Shown piece by piece: positions 1 through 7,410 of a stretch of 64,000 nt of DNA. Positions within the stretch are counted from its first letter, which is position 1, and every line of letters begins with the position of its first letter. Position numbers and translations under genes: made by a program. The stretch lies in contig NZ_LMLZ01000021.1 of NCBI RefSeq assembly GCF_001422735.1, positions 186,227-250,226 on the forward strand, written 5' to 3'. The DNA is from Acidovorax sp. Leaf78. GTDB lineage: Bacteria; Pseudomonadota; Gammaproteobacteria; Burkholderiales; Burkholderiaceae_C. The notes below the pieces were generated by a model. It saw only the letters and a program-made list of their open reading frames with translations. It had not been told where the DNA came from and did not search any database.

Positions 1-74
1 GCGACATCGGCGATGGTGGCGCGGGCGCGGGGCGTGCCGGGTGTCGCGGATGGTGCGGGTGTCGGTGAGGTCAT
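1..74 (-). CDS. ptxS: LacI-family transcriptional regulator, PtxS-like (N-terminus only, cut by window edge)
   Basis: Only 24 complete codons are visible. They read MTSPTPAPSATPG... and end in RATIADV, the opening of the LacI-family helix-turn-helix (the usual form is A-T-I-x-D-V-A). The ATG at 72-74 overlaps the kguD stop by four bases (ATGA), so translation is probably coupled and this is the last gene of the operon. In Pseudomonas the 2-ketogluconate genes are repressed by the LacI-family protein PtxS, which binds a TGAAACCGGTTTCA palindrome; that exact sequence lies upstream of this operon at 6002-6015. The family call rests on very few residues, and the PtxS name is inferred from neighbours and operator. 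The rest of the gene is outside the window. Confidence 0.72.
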   Translation of the reverse strand, partial: MTSPTPAPSATPGTPRARATIADV

Positions 75-1090
75 GCTTGCGCGGCGTTATACACGGCGGC
101 AGGCCGCTCACCGGCCAGCGCCTGCAGCAAGTTGGTGGTGGCCAGCACGGCCATGGCGTGGCGCGTGCCATGCGTGGCCGAGCCGATGTGCGGCAGCGGC
201 GTCACGCGCGGGTGGGTGCGCAGGGGCGAGTCGAGCGGCAGCGGCTCGGTGGCAAACACATCCAGGCCCGCTGCGCGCAGCGTGCCGTGGTCCAGCGCGT
301 GCAGCAGGTCCTGCTCCACCACCGTGGCGCCGCGCCCGCCGTTGATGAAGATGGCGCCGGGCTTCATGGCTGCAAAGACGTCGGCATTGACCAGGCCCCG
401 CGTGCTGCCAGACAGCGGCAGCATGGCCACCACAAAGTCGGACTGCGCCAGCAGCTCGGCCAGCGGCACGTGCGCAGCCTTGCCCACCAGTTCAGGCGCC
501 GTGGCGGCCAGGTCCACCGGCCGGCGCGCGTGGTAGACCACGGGCATGCCAAAGCCCAGCGCCGCACGGCGCGCGATGGCCTGGCCGATGCGGCCAAAGC
601 CCAGCAGCCCCAGCGTCTTGCCATGCACATCGCTGCCGAACAGGTCTTCGCCGATGTTCTTCGTCCAGCAGCCCTTTCGCACCAGTTGCGCCAGCTCCAC
701 CACGCGGCGGCTGGTGGCCATGAGCAGGGCGAATACGGTGTCGGCCACGGTTTCGTCCAGTACGCCGGGCGTGTGGCACAGCACGATGCCGCGCGCCTGC
801 AGTGCGTCGAGGGCGTAGTTGTCCACGCCCACCGACACGCTGGAGACCACCTCCAGCCGGGGCGCCCGCGCGAGCAGCGCGGCATCGACGGGGTAGCTCG
901 ACCCGATGAGCCCCTGCGCCTGGCCGAGCGCTGCGTCGAACAGTGCACGCGCTTCGGGCTTGCGCGGGTTGGCCACCGTCACGTCGTGCAGGGCCTGAAG
1001 GCGCGCCAGTTGGTCGGGCGGCAGTTCACGAAAGACCAGCACCTTCTTGCGCTCGGGCTTGCCCTGCACCGCCGATGCGGACACGTTCAC
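71..1090 (-). CDS. kguD: 2-hydroxyacid dehydrogenase, probable 2-keto-6-phosphogluconate reductase
   Basis: This 339-residue protein belongs to the D-isomer-specific 2-hydroxyacid dehydrogenase family. The NAD(P)-binding loop GFGRIGQA lies near residue 165. The catalytic Arg is in the NGGRGATV segment, the Glu near ATEPLP, and the His in PHIGSAT near residue 303. Family members reduce 2-keto acids such as glyoxylate, hydroxypyruvate or 2-ketogluconate. The position directly after kguE and kguK matches the Pseudomonas kgu operon, where KguD converts 2-keto-6-phosphogluconate to 6-phosphogluconate. The start is GTG and overlaps the kguK stop by four bases. The family is certain; the exact substrate is inferred from context, and a general glyoxylate/gluconate reductase role is the alternative. 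Confidence 0.85.
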   Translation of the reverse strand: MNVSASAVQGKPERKKVLVFRELPPDQLARLQALHDVTVANPRKPEARALFDAALGQAQGLIGSSYPVDAALLARAPRLEVVSSVSVGVDNYALDALQARGIVLCHTPGVLDETVADTVFALLMATSRRVVELAQLVRKGCWTKNIGEDLFGSDVHGKTLGLLGFGRIGQAIARRAALGFGMPVVYHARRPVDLAATAPELVGKAAHVPLAELLAQSDFVVAMLPLSGSTRGLVNADVFAAMKPGAIFINGGRGATVVEQDLLHALDHGTLRAAGLDVFATEPLPLDSPLRTHPRVTPLPHIGSATHGTRHAMAVLATTNLLQALAGERPAAVYNAAQA

Positions 1091-2058
1091 AGGCCTGCCT
1101 CCTGCAGCTGCACCCGCGTGGGCAGGCCTTCGGTGTCGCCCAGCACCTGCACTGCCCGCGCGCCAATCCAGGCGCCGCGGCGCACGGCGGCGGGCACGGG
1201 CAAGCCTTCGAGCAGTGCGCTGATGACGCCCACCGCAAAGCCATCACCCGCGCCCACGGTGTCCACCACCTGGGCCACGGGCACGCCGGGCACGCGGCCG
1301 GTGCCGGCCACGTCGCTGTCGTAGTAGGCGCCCTCGCGGCCCAGCTTCACAACCACCAGCTTGGCGCCCCGATCGCGGTAGAAGCGCGCCACGCCTTCGG
1401 GCGTGGTTTCGCCGGTCAGGAACACGCCCTCTTCCATGCCCGGCAGCACCCAGTCGGCATATCCGGCCAAGGTGTTGATCCAGTGGCGCATGGCCTCGGG
1501 CGATGCCCAGAGCGTGGGGCGCAGGTTGGGGTCGAACGAAATGGTGCGGCCTGCGGCGCGCGCCACCTCCAGCGTGCGGATGGCGGCCTGCAGGCTGGTG
1601 TCCGAGATGGCCGCGAACACGCCCGTGGCGTGCAGGTGGCGCGCAGACCGCAGCCAGGGCTCGTCCACATCGGCTGGGCCCATCTGGCTGGCGGCCGAGC
1701 CTTTGCGGTGGTATTCGACCTGCGGGTCGCGCCCGTCGGTCACGCGCTCCTTGAACTGAAAGCCCGTGCGCTGGGTGGCGTCGCACACCACGTGCGAGCA
1801 GTCGATGCCTTCGCCGCGCATGGCGGCCAGCAGCGCGCGGCCCATGGAGTCGGTGCCCAGGCGGCTGGCCCAGCCCACCTTCAGGCCCAGGCGTGCCAGG
1901 CCAATGGCCACATTGGTCTCGGCCCCGGCGGTGCGCTTGTGAAAACCCGTGGCGTTCTCCAGCGGTCCGGGCTCGTTGGCCACCAGCAGCAGCATGGCCT
2001 CGCCGAACAGCGCCACGTCGAAAGCGGTGTCGTTGGATTTGGAAATAGCGCCGCTCAT
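1087..2058 (-). CDS. kguK: PfkB-family sugar kinase, probable 2-ketogluconate kinase
   Basis: This 323-residue ribokinase/PfkB-family kinase starts at the ATG giving MSGAISKSND. The reading frame runs 82 codons further upstream, but that stretch is not kinase-like and lies inside the neighbouring gene. The N-terminal sugar-binding region carries the GAETNVAIGLARLG segment, and the C-terminal PfkB signature DTVGAGDGFAVG holds the catalytic Asp. Sequence resemblance is to 2-keto-3-deoxygluconate kinases (KdgK). In this order (kguE-kguK-kguD) the likely reaction is phosphorylation of 2-ketogluconate at O6. The gene overlaps both neighbours by four bases, so the three enzymes are translationally coupled. 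KdgK activity cannot be excluded by sequence alone. Confidence 0.85.
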   Translation of the reverse strand: MSGAISKSNDTAFDVALFGEAMLLLVANEPGPLENATGFHKRTAGAETNVAIGLARLGLKVGWASRLGTDSMGRALLAAMRGEGIDCSHVVCDATQRTGFQFKERVTDGRDPQVEYHRKGSAASQMGPADVDEPWLRSARHLHATGVFAAISDTSLQAAIRTLEVARAAGRTISFDPNLRPTLWASPEAMRHWINTLAGYADWVLPGMEEGVFLTGETTPEGVARFYRDRGAKLVVVKLGREGAYYDSDVAGTGRVPGVPVAQVVDTVGAGDGFAVGVISALLEGLPVPAAVRRGAWIGARAVQVLGDTEGLPTRVQLQEAGL

Positions 2059-2810
2059 GCAGCACCTCGCACGGCACGGATGAAGTCCACCTGCTCGCGC
2101 GTGACGGCCACCAGGTCGTCGCCCACCAGCGGGTATTCGATGGCATGCGGCGCATCGGCCGGCAGCGCGCGCAGCACGGCGCGCCAGGGCGCCACTGACT
2201 CGGCCAGTGGTACCGCAATCCACTTGGCCGGCAGGCGCTGCACGCCCTTGCAGTGCACGTAGCGCACATGGGGCGCGAGGGCCTGCGCGGCCTGCAGCGG
2301 GCATTCGCCCTGCCAGTGCCAGTTGCCCATGTCGAAGGTCATGCCCAGGTCGAGCCCGGCCTGCGCCTGCGCGGCAAAGAACGCCTGCAGGACGGCCAGC
2401 GTGCCGGCGGTGGCGGTCTGGTCGTTCTCGATGACCAGCTCCACCTGCGGGGCCGCCGCCAGCAGCGCCTTCAGCTGCTGCAGCGATGCCTGCGATGACG
2501 GCAAGCCAGCATCAAAGCCGCCTATGGACATCTTCAGCCGCGGTGCGTGCAGCACCTTCGATGCGTGAATGCCGCGCTGCAGGGCAGCTTCGTCGAGCAG
2601 ACCGTCGTGGGTCCACAGCCCTTCGGGGCTGGAGTACACCGCGGCCCGGCCGGCCAGCGCAGGCAGCTCAGAGGCGGCATCGCGCAGCAGCTCGCCGCGC
2701 ACCTCCACGCCGTCGGCGCCCGCCTGGCGGGCCAGGCCGGTGCACCACAGCTGGCCGTGGCGCCCGGTTTCGGCCGCGCCGAAGGAGGACAGGGAAATCA
2801 ATACCTTCAT
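2055..2810 (-). CDS. kguE: Xylose-isomerase-like TIM-barrel protein, KguE-like
   Basis: This 251-residue protein is in the sugar phosphate isomerase/epimerase (AP-endonuclease 2-like TIM barrel) superfamily. Conserved acidic and His positions that bind a divalent metal in the family are visible: VEVRGE near residue 36, VIENDQ near 127, FDMGNWHW near 160 and VHCKG near 186. In Pseudomonas, kguE opens the 2-ketogluconate operon, and a TIM-barrel protein of similar size fits that place here. Its reaction is not settled; an epimerase or isomerase acting on an open-chain ketogluconate is plausible. The stop overlaps the kguK start (ATGA). Upstream, 92 bases separate it from the ABC ATPase gene, so it may also have its own message. 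Confidence 0.78.
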   Translation of the reverse strand: MKVLISLSSFGAAETGRHGQLWCTGLARQAGADGVEVRGELLRDAASELPALAGRAAVYSSPEGLWTHDGLLDEAALQRGIHASKVLHAPRLKMSIGGFDAGLPSSQASLQQLKALLAAAPQVELVIENDQTATAGTLAVLQAFFAAQAQAGLDLGMTFDMGNWHWQGECPLQAAQALAPHVRYVHCKGVQRLPAKWIAVPLAESVAPWRAVLRALPADAPHAIEYPLVGDDLVAVTREQVDFIRAVRGAA

Positions 2811-2838
2811 GGGTGTTCTTTCAAGCCCGTGGGTAGGA

Positions 2839-2860
2839 CTTTCACAGGGCTTTCACAGGG
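2839..2860. repeat. 11-bp tandem direct repeat
   Basis: The unit CTTTCACAGGG occurs twice head to tail in the 92-base gap between the ABC ATPase gene and kguE. It is too short to be a mobile element and may be a local duplication or a binding site. No hairpin is obvious in it. Confidence 0.5.
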
Positions 2861-2902
2861 CTTGGTGTCTGTCGGGACTTGCGCCGCCAACGCTCAGCCC
2901 AT

Positions 2903-3688
2903 TCAGTGGGCGTTGTGCGAGCTCAATATCTGGCCCAGGAACTGGCGCGTCTTCTCATGCTGCGGCTGGCCGAAGAACTGCGCCGGCGGGGCCTGCTCCA
3001 GAATTTTTCCTTCGGCCATGAAGATCACGCGGTCGGCCACGCTGCGCGCAAAGCCCATCTCGTGCGTCACACACAGCATGGTCATGCCGTCCTCGGCCAG
3101 GCCGATCATGGTGTCCAGCACTTCCTTGACCATCTCCGGGTCCAGCGCCGACGTGGGCTCGTCGAACAGCATCACCTTGGGGGCCATGCACAGCGCGCGC
3201 GCGATGGCCACGCGCTGCTGCTGCCCGCCCGACAACTGGCTGGGGTGTTTGTGCGCCTGCTCCGGGATGCGCACCCGCGTGAGGTACTTCATGGCGACCT
3301 CTTCCGCTTCCGCCTTGCCCATGCCGCGCGAGCGCATGGGCGCCAGCGTGCAGTTCTCGAGGATGGTGAGGTGCGGGAACAGGTTGAACTGCTGGAACAC
3401 CATGCCCACCTCGGCACGCACCGCGTCCACGTTCTTGCCGCCAGCGGTCAGCTCGATGCCGTCGACCACGATGCGGCCCTTTTGCACCGTCTCCAGCCGG
3501 TTGATGCAGCGGATAAGCGTGGACTTGCCCGAGCCCGACGGCCCGCAGATCACGATGCGCTCGCCGGCGCGCACCGACAGGTCGATGTCGGTCAGCACCT
3601 GAAAGCTGTCGTACCACTTGTTGACACCCTCCATCGTGATGATGGGGGGTGCACCGGCGGTGGTCGTCGTCGTGGCTGCGTCCGTCAT
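2903..3688 (-). CDS. Polar amino acid-type ABC transporter ATP-binding protein
   Basis: This 261-residue ATPase is of the GlnQ/HisP type. The Walker A is GPSGSGKST, the signature LSGGQQQR, the Walker [13 protein letters not shown] and the H-loop VTHE. The ATG at 3686-3688 is preferred over an in-frame TTG two codons earlier because an AGGAG lies just upstream. It forms one transporter with the binding protein and two permeases encoded just before it on the same strand. Such transporters normally carry amino acids or opines, but the four downstream genes are sugar-acid enzymes. I infer that this transporter replaces the MFS-type KguT found in Pseudomonas; amino acid transport remains possible. 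Confidence 0.9.
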   Translation of the reverse strand: MTDAATTTTTAGAPPIITMEGVNKWYDSFQVLTDIDLSVRAGERIVICGPSGSGKSTLIRCINRLETVQKGRIVVDGIELTAGGKNVDAVRAEVGMVFQQFNLFPHLTILENCTLAPMRSRGMGKAEAEEVAMKYLTRVRIPEQAHKHPSQLSGGQQQRVAIARALCMAPKVMLFDEPTSALDPEMVKEVLDTMIGLAEDGMTMLCVTHEMGFARSVADRVIFMAEGKILEQAPPAQFFGQPQHEKTRQFLGQILSSHNAH

Positions 3689-3736
3689 TGTCAAAGGCTC
3701 CTGGGGTGGCTGGGGCTCACGCTCAAGCGATATGGA

Positions 3737-4543
3737 TTACTGAAGCTTGGGCAGATCCGCGCCCAGCCACTTCTGATACAGCTTGTTCAGCTCGCCATTG
3801 GCCGTGTTGCGCGCCACGAAGTCGTTCACGGCCTTGGTCAGTTCGTCCGGGCCGGGGCGCAGGGCGATGCCCATGGCCTGCTGCAGCAGGTTGAACTTGT
3901 TCTCGAAGGTGTTGGCGGGCACGCGCTTGGCGATCTGTGCTGCCACGGTGACCGAGCAGCCGATGGCATCGACCTGGCCGGAGATCAGCGCCTGCATGGC
4001 CGATGCGTCGTCGTCGAAGCGGCGGATCTCTGTGCCCTCGGGCGCGGCCTTGGTCACGGCCACATCCTGCGTGCTGGCACGGGCCACGCCCACGCGCACG
4101 CCCTTCAGGTCCGCCGCGCTCTTGATGGCGCTGCCGGTCTTGCCGTACAGCACGATGGTGGCGGCCGCATACGGCTGCGAGAACTGCACCTGCTTGGCCC
4201 GCTCGGGCGTGATGGCGAGCGACGCCACCAGCACGTCGACCTTGTTGGTCAGCAAAAACGGAATGCGGTTGGGGCCGGTGACGGGCACGATGTTGGCTTT
4301 GACGCCCAGCTCCTTGGCCAGCAGCTTGGCCACGTCGGCGTCGTAGCCGTCAGGCTGGTTCTGCGCGTTGGTCGTGCCGTAGGGCGGAAAGTCCACCAGC
4401 ATGCCGATGGTGAGCTCGCCCTTCTTCTTGATGTCGGCCACGGACTGTGCCGAGGCCAGCGGCGCAAACGCCGTGAGCGCGGCGCCCAGGCCCAGTGCGG
4501 CCAAGGCGGTGGTGACGGTGCGGCGGTGCAGAGAAAAGGTCAT
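3737..4543 (-). CDS. Family 3 periplasmic substrate-binding protein of ABC transporter
   Basis: The protein has 268 residues starting at MTFSLHRRTV, chosen because GGAGA lies eight bases upstream and the start is followed by a good Sec signal peptide (hydrophobic stretch ending PLASAQ). The mature part is a bacterial extracellular solute-binding domain of family 3: GELTIGMLVDFPPYG at the ligand-facing start, DYDADVAKLLAKELG-type helix, and VDVLVASLAITPERAKQVQFSQPY. Family 3 proteins bind polar amino acids, opines or related small acids. The operon context argues for a sugar acid such as 2-ketogluconate. An extra 15 in-frame codons upstream lack a ribosome site. Confidence 0.9.
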   Translation of the reverse strand: MTFSLHRRTVTTALAALGLGAALTAFAPLASAQSVADIKKKGELTIGMLVDFPPYGTTNAQNQPDGYDADVAKLLAKELGVKANIVPVTGPNRIPFLLTNKVDVLVASLAITPERAKQVQFSQPYAAATIVLYGKTGSAIKSAADLKGVRVGVARASTQDVAVTKAAPEGTEIRRFDDDASAMQALISGQVDAIGCSVTVAAQIAKRVPANTFENKFNLLQQAMGIALRPGPDELTKAVNDFVARNTANGELNKLYQKWLGADLPKLQ

Positions 4544-4628
4544 GGCATGTCTCCAGGTAGTGGTTATGAACGAGAGATAAAAAAGCAATAAATGAACGAA
4601 GGCGCTGTTGGCGTTGGCGGCGCTGCCA

Positions 4629-5282
4629 TCAGCGCGCCAGCGCCCGGGCCCGCTTGCGCTCCATGCGCGCCGCCAGCAGCGACAGCGGCCAGCAGATCAC
4701 GAAGTACAGCGCCGCCACGGTCGTGAACACATGCAGCGGCTGGAAGGTCGCGTTGTTGATGATCTGCCCGGCCCGCGTGATCTCGGTGAAACCGATGATG
4801 GCGGCCAGCGATGTCCCCTTGATGATCTGCACCGTGTAGCCCACGGTGGGCGGCAGCGCGATCTTGAAAGCCTGCGGCAGCACCACGAAGCGCATGCGGT
4901 TGATGTAGCTCAGGTTCAGGGCCTGCGCGGCCTCCCACTGGCCGCGCGGCACCGCTTCGATGCAGCCGCGCCAGATCTCGGCCAGGAACGCCGCGCTGTT
5001 GAGCACCAGCGCCACACCCGCCGCCACCCAGGGGTTGATGTCCAGGCCCAGCACCGGAGCGCCGAAGAAGATCAAAAACAGCTGCAGCAGCAGCGGCGTG
5101 CCCTGAAACACCTGGATGAACACCCGCGACGCATTGCGCGCCACGGCGTTTTCAGACGTGCGCGACAGCGCCACCACCAGGCCCAGCAGCGCGCCGCCGA
5201 CGAACGCGATGGCCGACAGCGCCAGCGTCCACTGCGCGGCCTGCACGATGAAGAGGAATTCGGAGAGTCCGAAGGTACGCAT
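4629..5282 (-). CDS. Polar amino acid-type ABC transporter permease (second)
   Basis: This 217-residue inner-membrane permease of the HisM/GlnP type has about five hydrophobic segments, beginning with the one near residues 15-38. The cytoplasmic EAA loop, which docks on the ATPase, reads GQWEAAQALNL. The start ATG at 5280-5282 has GAGGAAA upstream. It lies 12 bases after the first permease gene and 85 bases before the binding-protein gene, all on one strand. The pair should form a heterodimeric channel with the ATPase at 2903-3688. Confidence 0.9.
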   Translation of the reverse strand: MRTFGLSEFLFIVQAAQWTLALSAIAFVGGALLGLVVALSRTSENAVARNASRVFIQVFQGTPLLLQLFLIFFGAPVLGLDINPWVAAGVALVLNSAAFLAEIWRGCIEAVPRGQWEAAQALNLSYINRMRFVVLPQAFKIALPPTVGYTVQIIKGTSLAAIIGFTEITRAGQIINNATFQPLHVFTTVAALYFVICWPLSLLAARMERKRARALAR

Positions 5283-5294
5283 GACTTGATTTCC

Positions 5295-5966
5295 TCAGCG
5301 ACGGTCGGGGTAGTTGAGCGCGCGCTGGTAGATCAGCTTGAACAGCGCCGAGAACGACAGCGCCAGCGCCAGGTAGATCACCGCCACCACGATGTAGATC
5401 TCGAAGCTGCGAAACGTCTGCGACTGCAGGTTGGCCGCCACCGACGTCAGGTCGTCCGCCGAGATCACCGACACCACGGCCGAGCTGAGCATCAGCAAAA
5501 TGAACTGGCTGGTGAGCGCGGGGTAGATGGCCTTGAGCGCGGGCTTCAGGATGACGAAGCGAAAGATCTCCCAAGGCTTCAGGTTGAGCGCCTTGCCCGC
5601 CTCGATCTGCCCCTTGGGAATGGACTCGATGCCCGCCCGCACGATCTCCGCCGCGTACGCGCCCAGGTTGACCACCATCGCGGTCAGCGCCGCCGTGTAG
5701 GGCGACCAGCGCAGGCCGATGGAGGGCAGCGCGAAGAAGAAGAAAAACAGCTGCACGATGAACGGCGTGTTGCGGATGACCTCGATGTACGCATTGATCA
5801 AGAACCGCAGCCACGCGGGCCCGCCCGTCTTGCCCCAGGCGCAGAACACGGCCACCACCAGCCCCAGCACCGTGGCGGTGAGCGACAGCTGCACGGTGAT
5901 CCGCGTGCCTTTGAGCAGCAGCGGCCATGCGGCAAAAACGGCGTCGAACTGGAACTGGTAATTCAC
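5295..5966 (-). CDS. Polar amino acid-type ABC transporter permease (first gene of operon)
   Basis: This 223-residue permease of the HisM/GlnP type shows membrane segments near residues 13-40, 60-85, 90-110 and 190-210 and an EAA loop GQIEAGKALNLKPWE. The start is GTG (5964-5966) and I see no clear Shine-Dalgarno sequence, which may mean a short or leader-poor message. It is the first gene of the sugar-acid operon: a perfect PtxS-type palindrome lies 33 bases upstream at 6000-6017. The divergent neighbour is hemH. Confidence 0.88.
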   Translation of the reverse strand: MNYQFQFDAVFAAWPLLLKGTRITVQLSLTATVLGLVVAVFCAWGKTGGPAWLRFLINAYIEVIRNTPFIVQLFFFFFALPSIGLRWSPYTAALTAMVVNLGAYAAEIVRAGIESIPKGQIEAGKALNLKPWEIFRFVILKPALKAIYPALTSQFILLMLSSAVVSVISADDLTSVAANLQSQTFRSFEIYIVVAVIYLALALSFSALFKLIYQRALNYPDRR

Positions 5967-5999
5967 GGCGTGGGTGGTTCGGATGGGATGCGCAGAGTT

Positions 6000-6017
6000 T
6001 ATGAAACCGGTTTCATA
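6000..6017. promoter_or_regulatory. PtxS/LacI-family operator upstream of the sugar-acid operon
   Basis: TATGAAACCGGTTTCATA is a perfect 18-base palindrome with the AACCGGTT core typical of LacI-family operators. It contains TGAAACCGGTTTCA, the published Pseudomonas PtxS recognition sequence. It sits between the operon's first start codon (5966) and hemH (6116). Binding there would repress the operon, whose last gene is itself PtxS-like, giving autorepression relieved by the sugar acid. Confidence 0.85.
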
Positions 6018-6115
6018 GCCGCATCGGGGATTACCCGACTGCCGTCAAAACGGCCCCTGCGATGACGCCGAAGCCCTGTTCGACACCAGGCACCACGCGT
6101 GGGCGAAAATGCCGC

Positions 6116-7231
6116 ATGCCCTCCTTCCGCCCCGAACCCCCTTACACCCACGGCCAGGCCGAGCGAACCGCAGTGCTGCTGTGCAACCTGGGCACGCCCG
6201 ACGCAGCCACCGCGCCCGCCGTGCGGCGCTACCTGGCGCAGTTCCTGGGCGACCACCGCGTGGTGGAGATCCCCAGGCTGGCGTGGCTGCCCATCCTGCA
6301 CGGCATCATCCTGCGCACCCGCCCTGCCAAGTCGGCCGCCAAATACGCCAGCGTCTGGACGGCCGAGGGCTCGCCCCTGGCGGTGTGGACAGCCAGGCAG
6401 GCCACGCTGCTGCGCGGCTGGCTGGGCGAGGCCGGGCACGCGGTGCTGGTGCGCCACGCCATGCGCTACGGCAACCCCTCCATCGACAGCCAGCTCGACG
6501 CCTTAAAGGCCGAAGGCGCCACGCGCATCCTGATCCTGCCGCTGTACCCGCAGTACTCCGGCACCACCACCGCCAGTCTGTTCGACGCGGTGTACGCCTG
6601 GGCCGCACGCACCCGCCACGTGCCCGAGCTGCGTTTCGTCAACCGCTACCACGACGCCCCCGGCTACATCGACGCGCTGGCCCGCACCATCGAAACCCAC
6701 TGGAAGCACCACGGCCAGCCCGACCAGCTGGTGATGAGCTTTCATGGCGTGCCCGAGCGCACCCTGCACCTGGGCGACCCCTACCACTGCGAGGCCCGCA
6801 AGACCGGCCGCCTGCTGGCCGAGCGCCTGGGCCTGCGCGAAGAGCGCTACCGCATCACCTTCCAGTCGCGCTTTGGCAAGGCCAAGTGGCTGGAGCCCTA
6901 CACCCAGCCCACCATCGAGGCGCTGGGCAAGGCCGGCACGCGGCGCGTGGACGTGGTGTGCCCGGGCTTTACCAGCGACTGCCTGGAGACGCTGGAAGAA
7001 ATCAACATGGAAGTGCGCGAGGCTTTCCTGCACGCGGGCGGCCAGGAGTTTCACTACATCCCGTGCCTGAACGACAACAACCACTGGATCACCGCCCTGT
7101 CGCGCATCGCCCAGCAGCACCTGGCCGGCTGGCCCACCGAGATGCCCGGCGCCGCAGCCCTGGCCGACGCCAAAAGCCGTGCGCTGGCCGGTGGCGCCCC
7201 TGCGGGCCAGTGCCCGGTGGCGCGCGGCTGA
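6116..7231 (+). CDS. hemH: Ferrochelatase
   Basis: This 371-residue ferrochelatase inserts ferrous iron into protoporphyrin IX in the last step of haem synthesis. Conserved features are NLGTPDA at the N-terminus, PLYPQYSGTTTAS, the catalytic His in MSFHGVPERTL, FQSRFGKAKWLEPYT, the Glu segment LETLEEI, and the C-terminal PCLNDNNHWI. The ATG at 6116 gives MPSFRPEPPYTHG; the frame extends 18 codons further upstream but without family similarity. The gene stands alone and divergent from the sugar-acid operon. The product is cytoplasmic or loosely membrane-associated. Confidence 0.95.
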   Translation: MPSFRPEPPYTHGQAERTAVLLCNLGTPDAATAPAVRRYLAQFLGDHRVVEIPRLAWLPILHGIILRTRPAKSAAKYASVWTAEGSPLAVWTARQATLLRGWLGEAGHAVLVRHAMRYGNPSIDSQLDALKAEGATRILILPLYPQYSGTTTASLFDAVYAWAARTRHVPELRFVNRYHDAPGYIDALARTIETHWKHHGQPDQLVMSFHGVPERTLHLGDPYHCEARKTGRLLAERLGLREERYRITFQSRFGKAKWLEPYTQPTIEALGKAGTRRVDVVCPGFTSDCLETLEEINMEVREAFLHAGGQEFHYIPCLNDNNHWITALSRIAQQHLAGWPTEMPGAAALADAKSRALAGGAPAGQCPVARG

Positions 7232-7296
7232 GGCCCAGGCCCGCACGCGGTCTGACCGTGGCCCGCTCAGACCAGCGCCCAGACCGCCCTTCGGAT

Positions 7297-7358
7297 TACT
7301 ACCATTTTGATAGCTGCTACCACCCTACCATCCAGCGGCAGGCAGCTATTTGACTTCA
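7297..7358 (+). repeat. Dispersed intergenic repeat, copy 1
   Basis: This is one of six related sequences in the window sharing a block like gatagct-N-gctt-N-(c)atccagcg followed by a T-rich end. It fills the gap between hemH and the Lon-like gene. The other copies are near 29950, 41900, 48329, 59353 and 63757. The function is unknown. Confidence 0.7.
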
Positions 7359-7410
7359 TAACCCCAAGCAGGCGCCGTGTGACGCACCCGCCTGCCGCCC
7401 GCCCGCCCCC

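Noticed and set aside
41-1324. A long plus-strand frame over kguD and kguK
   Set aside because: It is a shadow of the overlapping minus-strand operon.
5999-6061. An alternative promoter call with TTGACG as -35 on the minus strand
   Set aside because: No -10 element at 16-18 bases was convincing, so I report only the operator.
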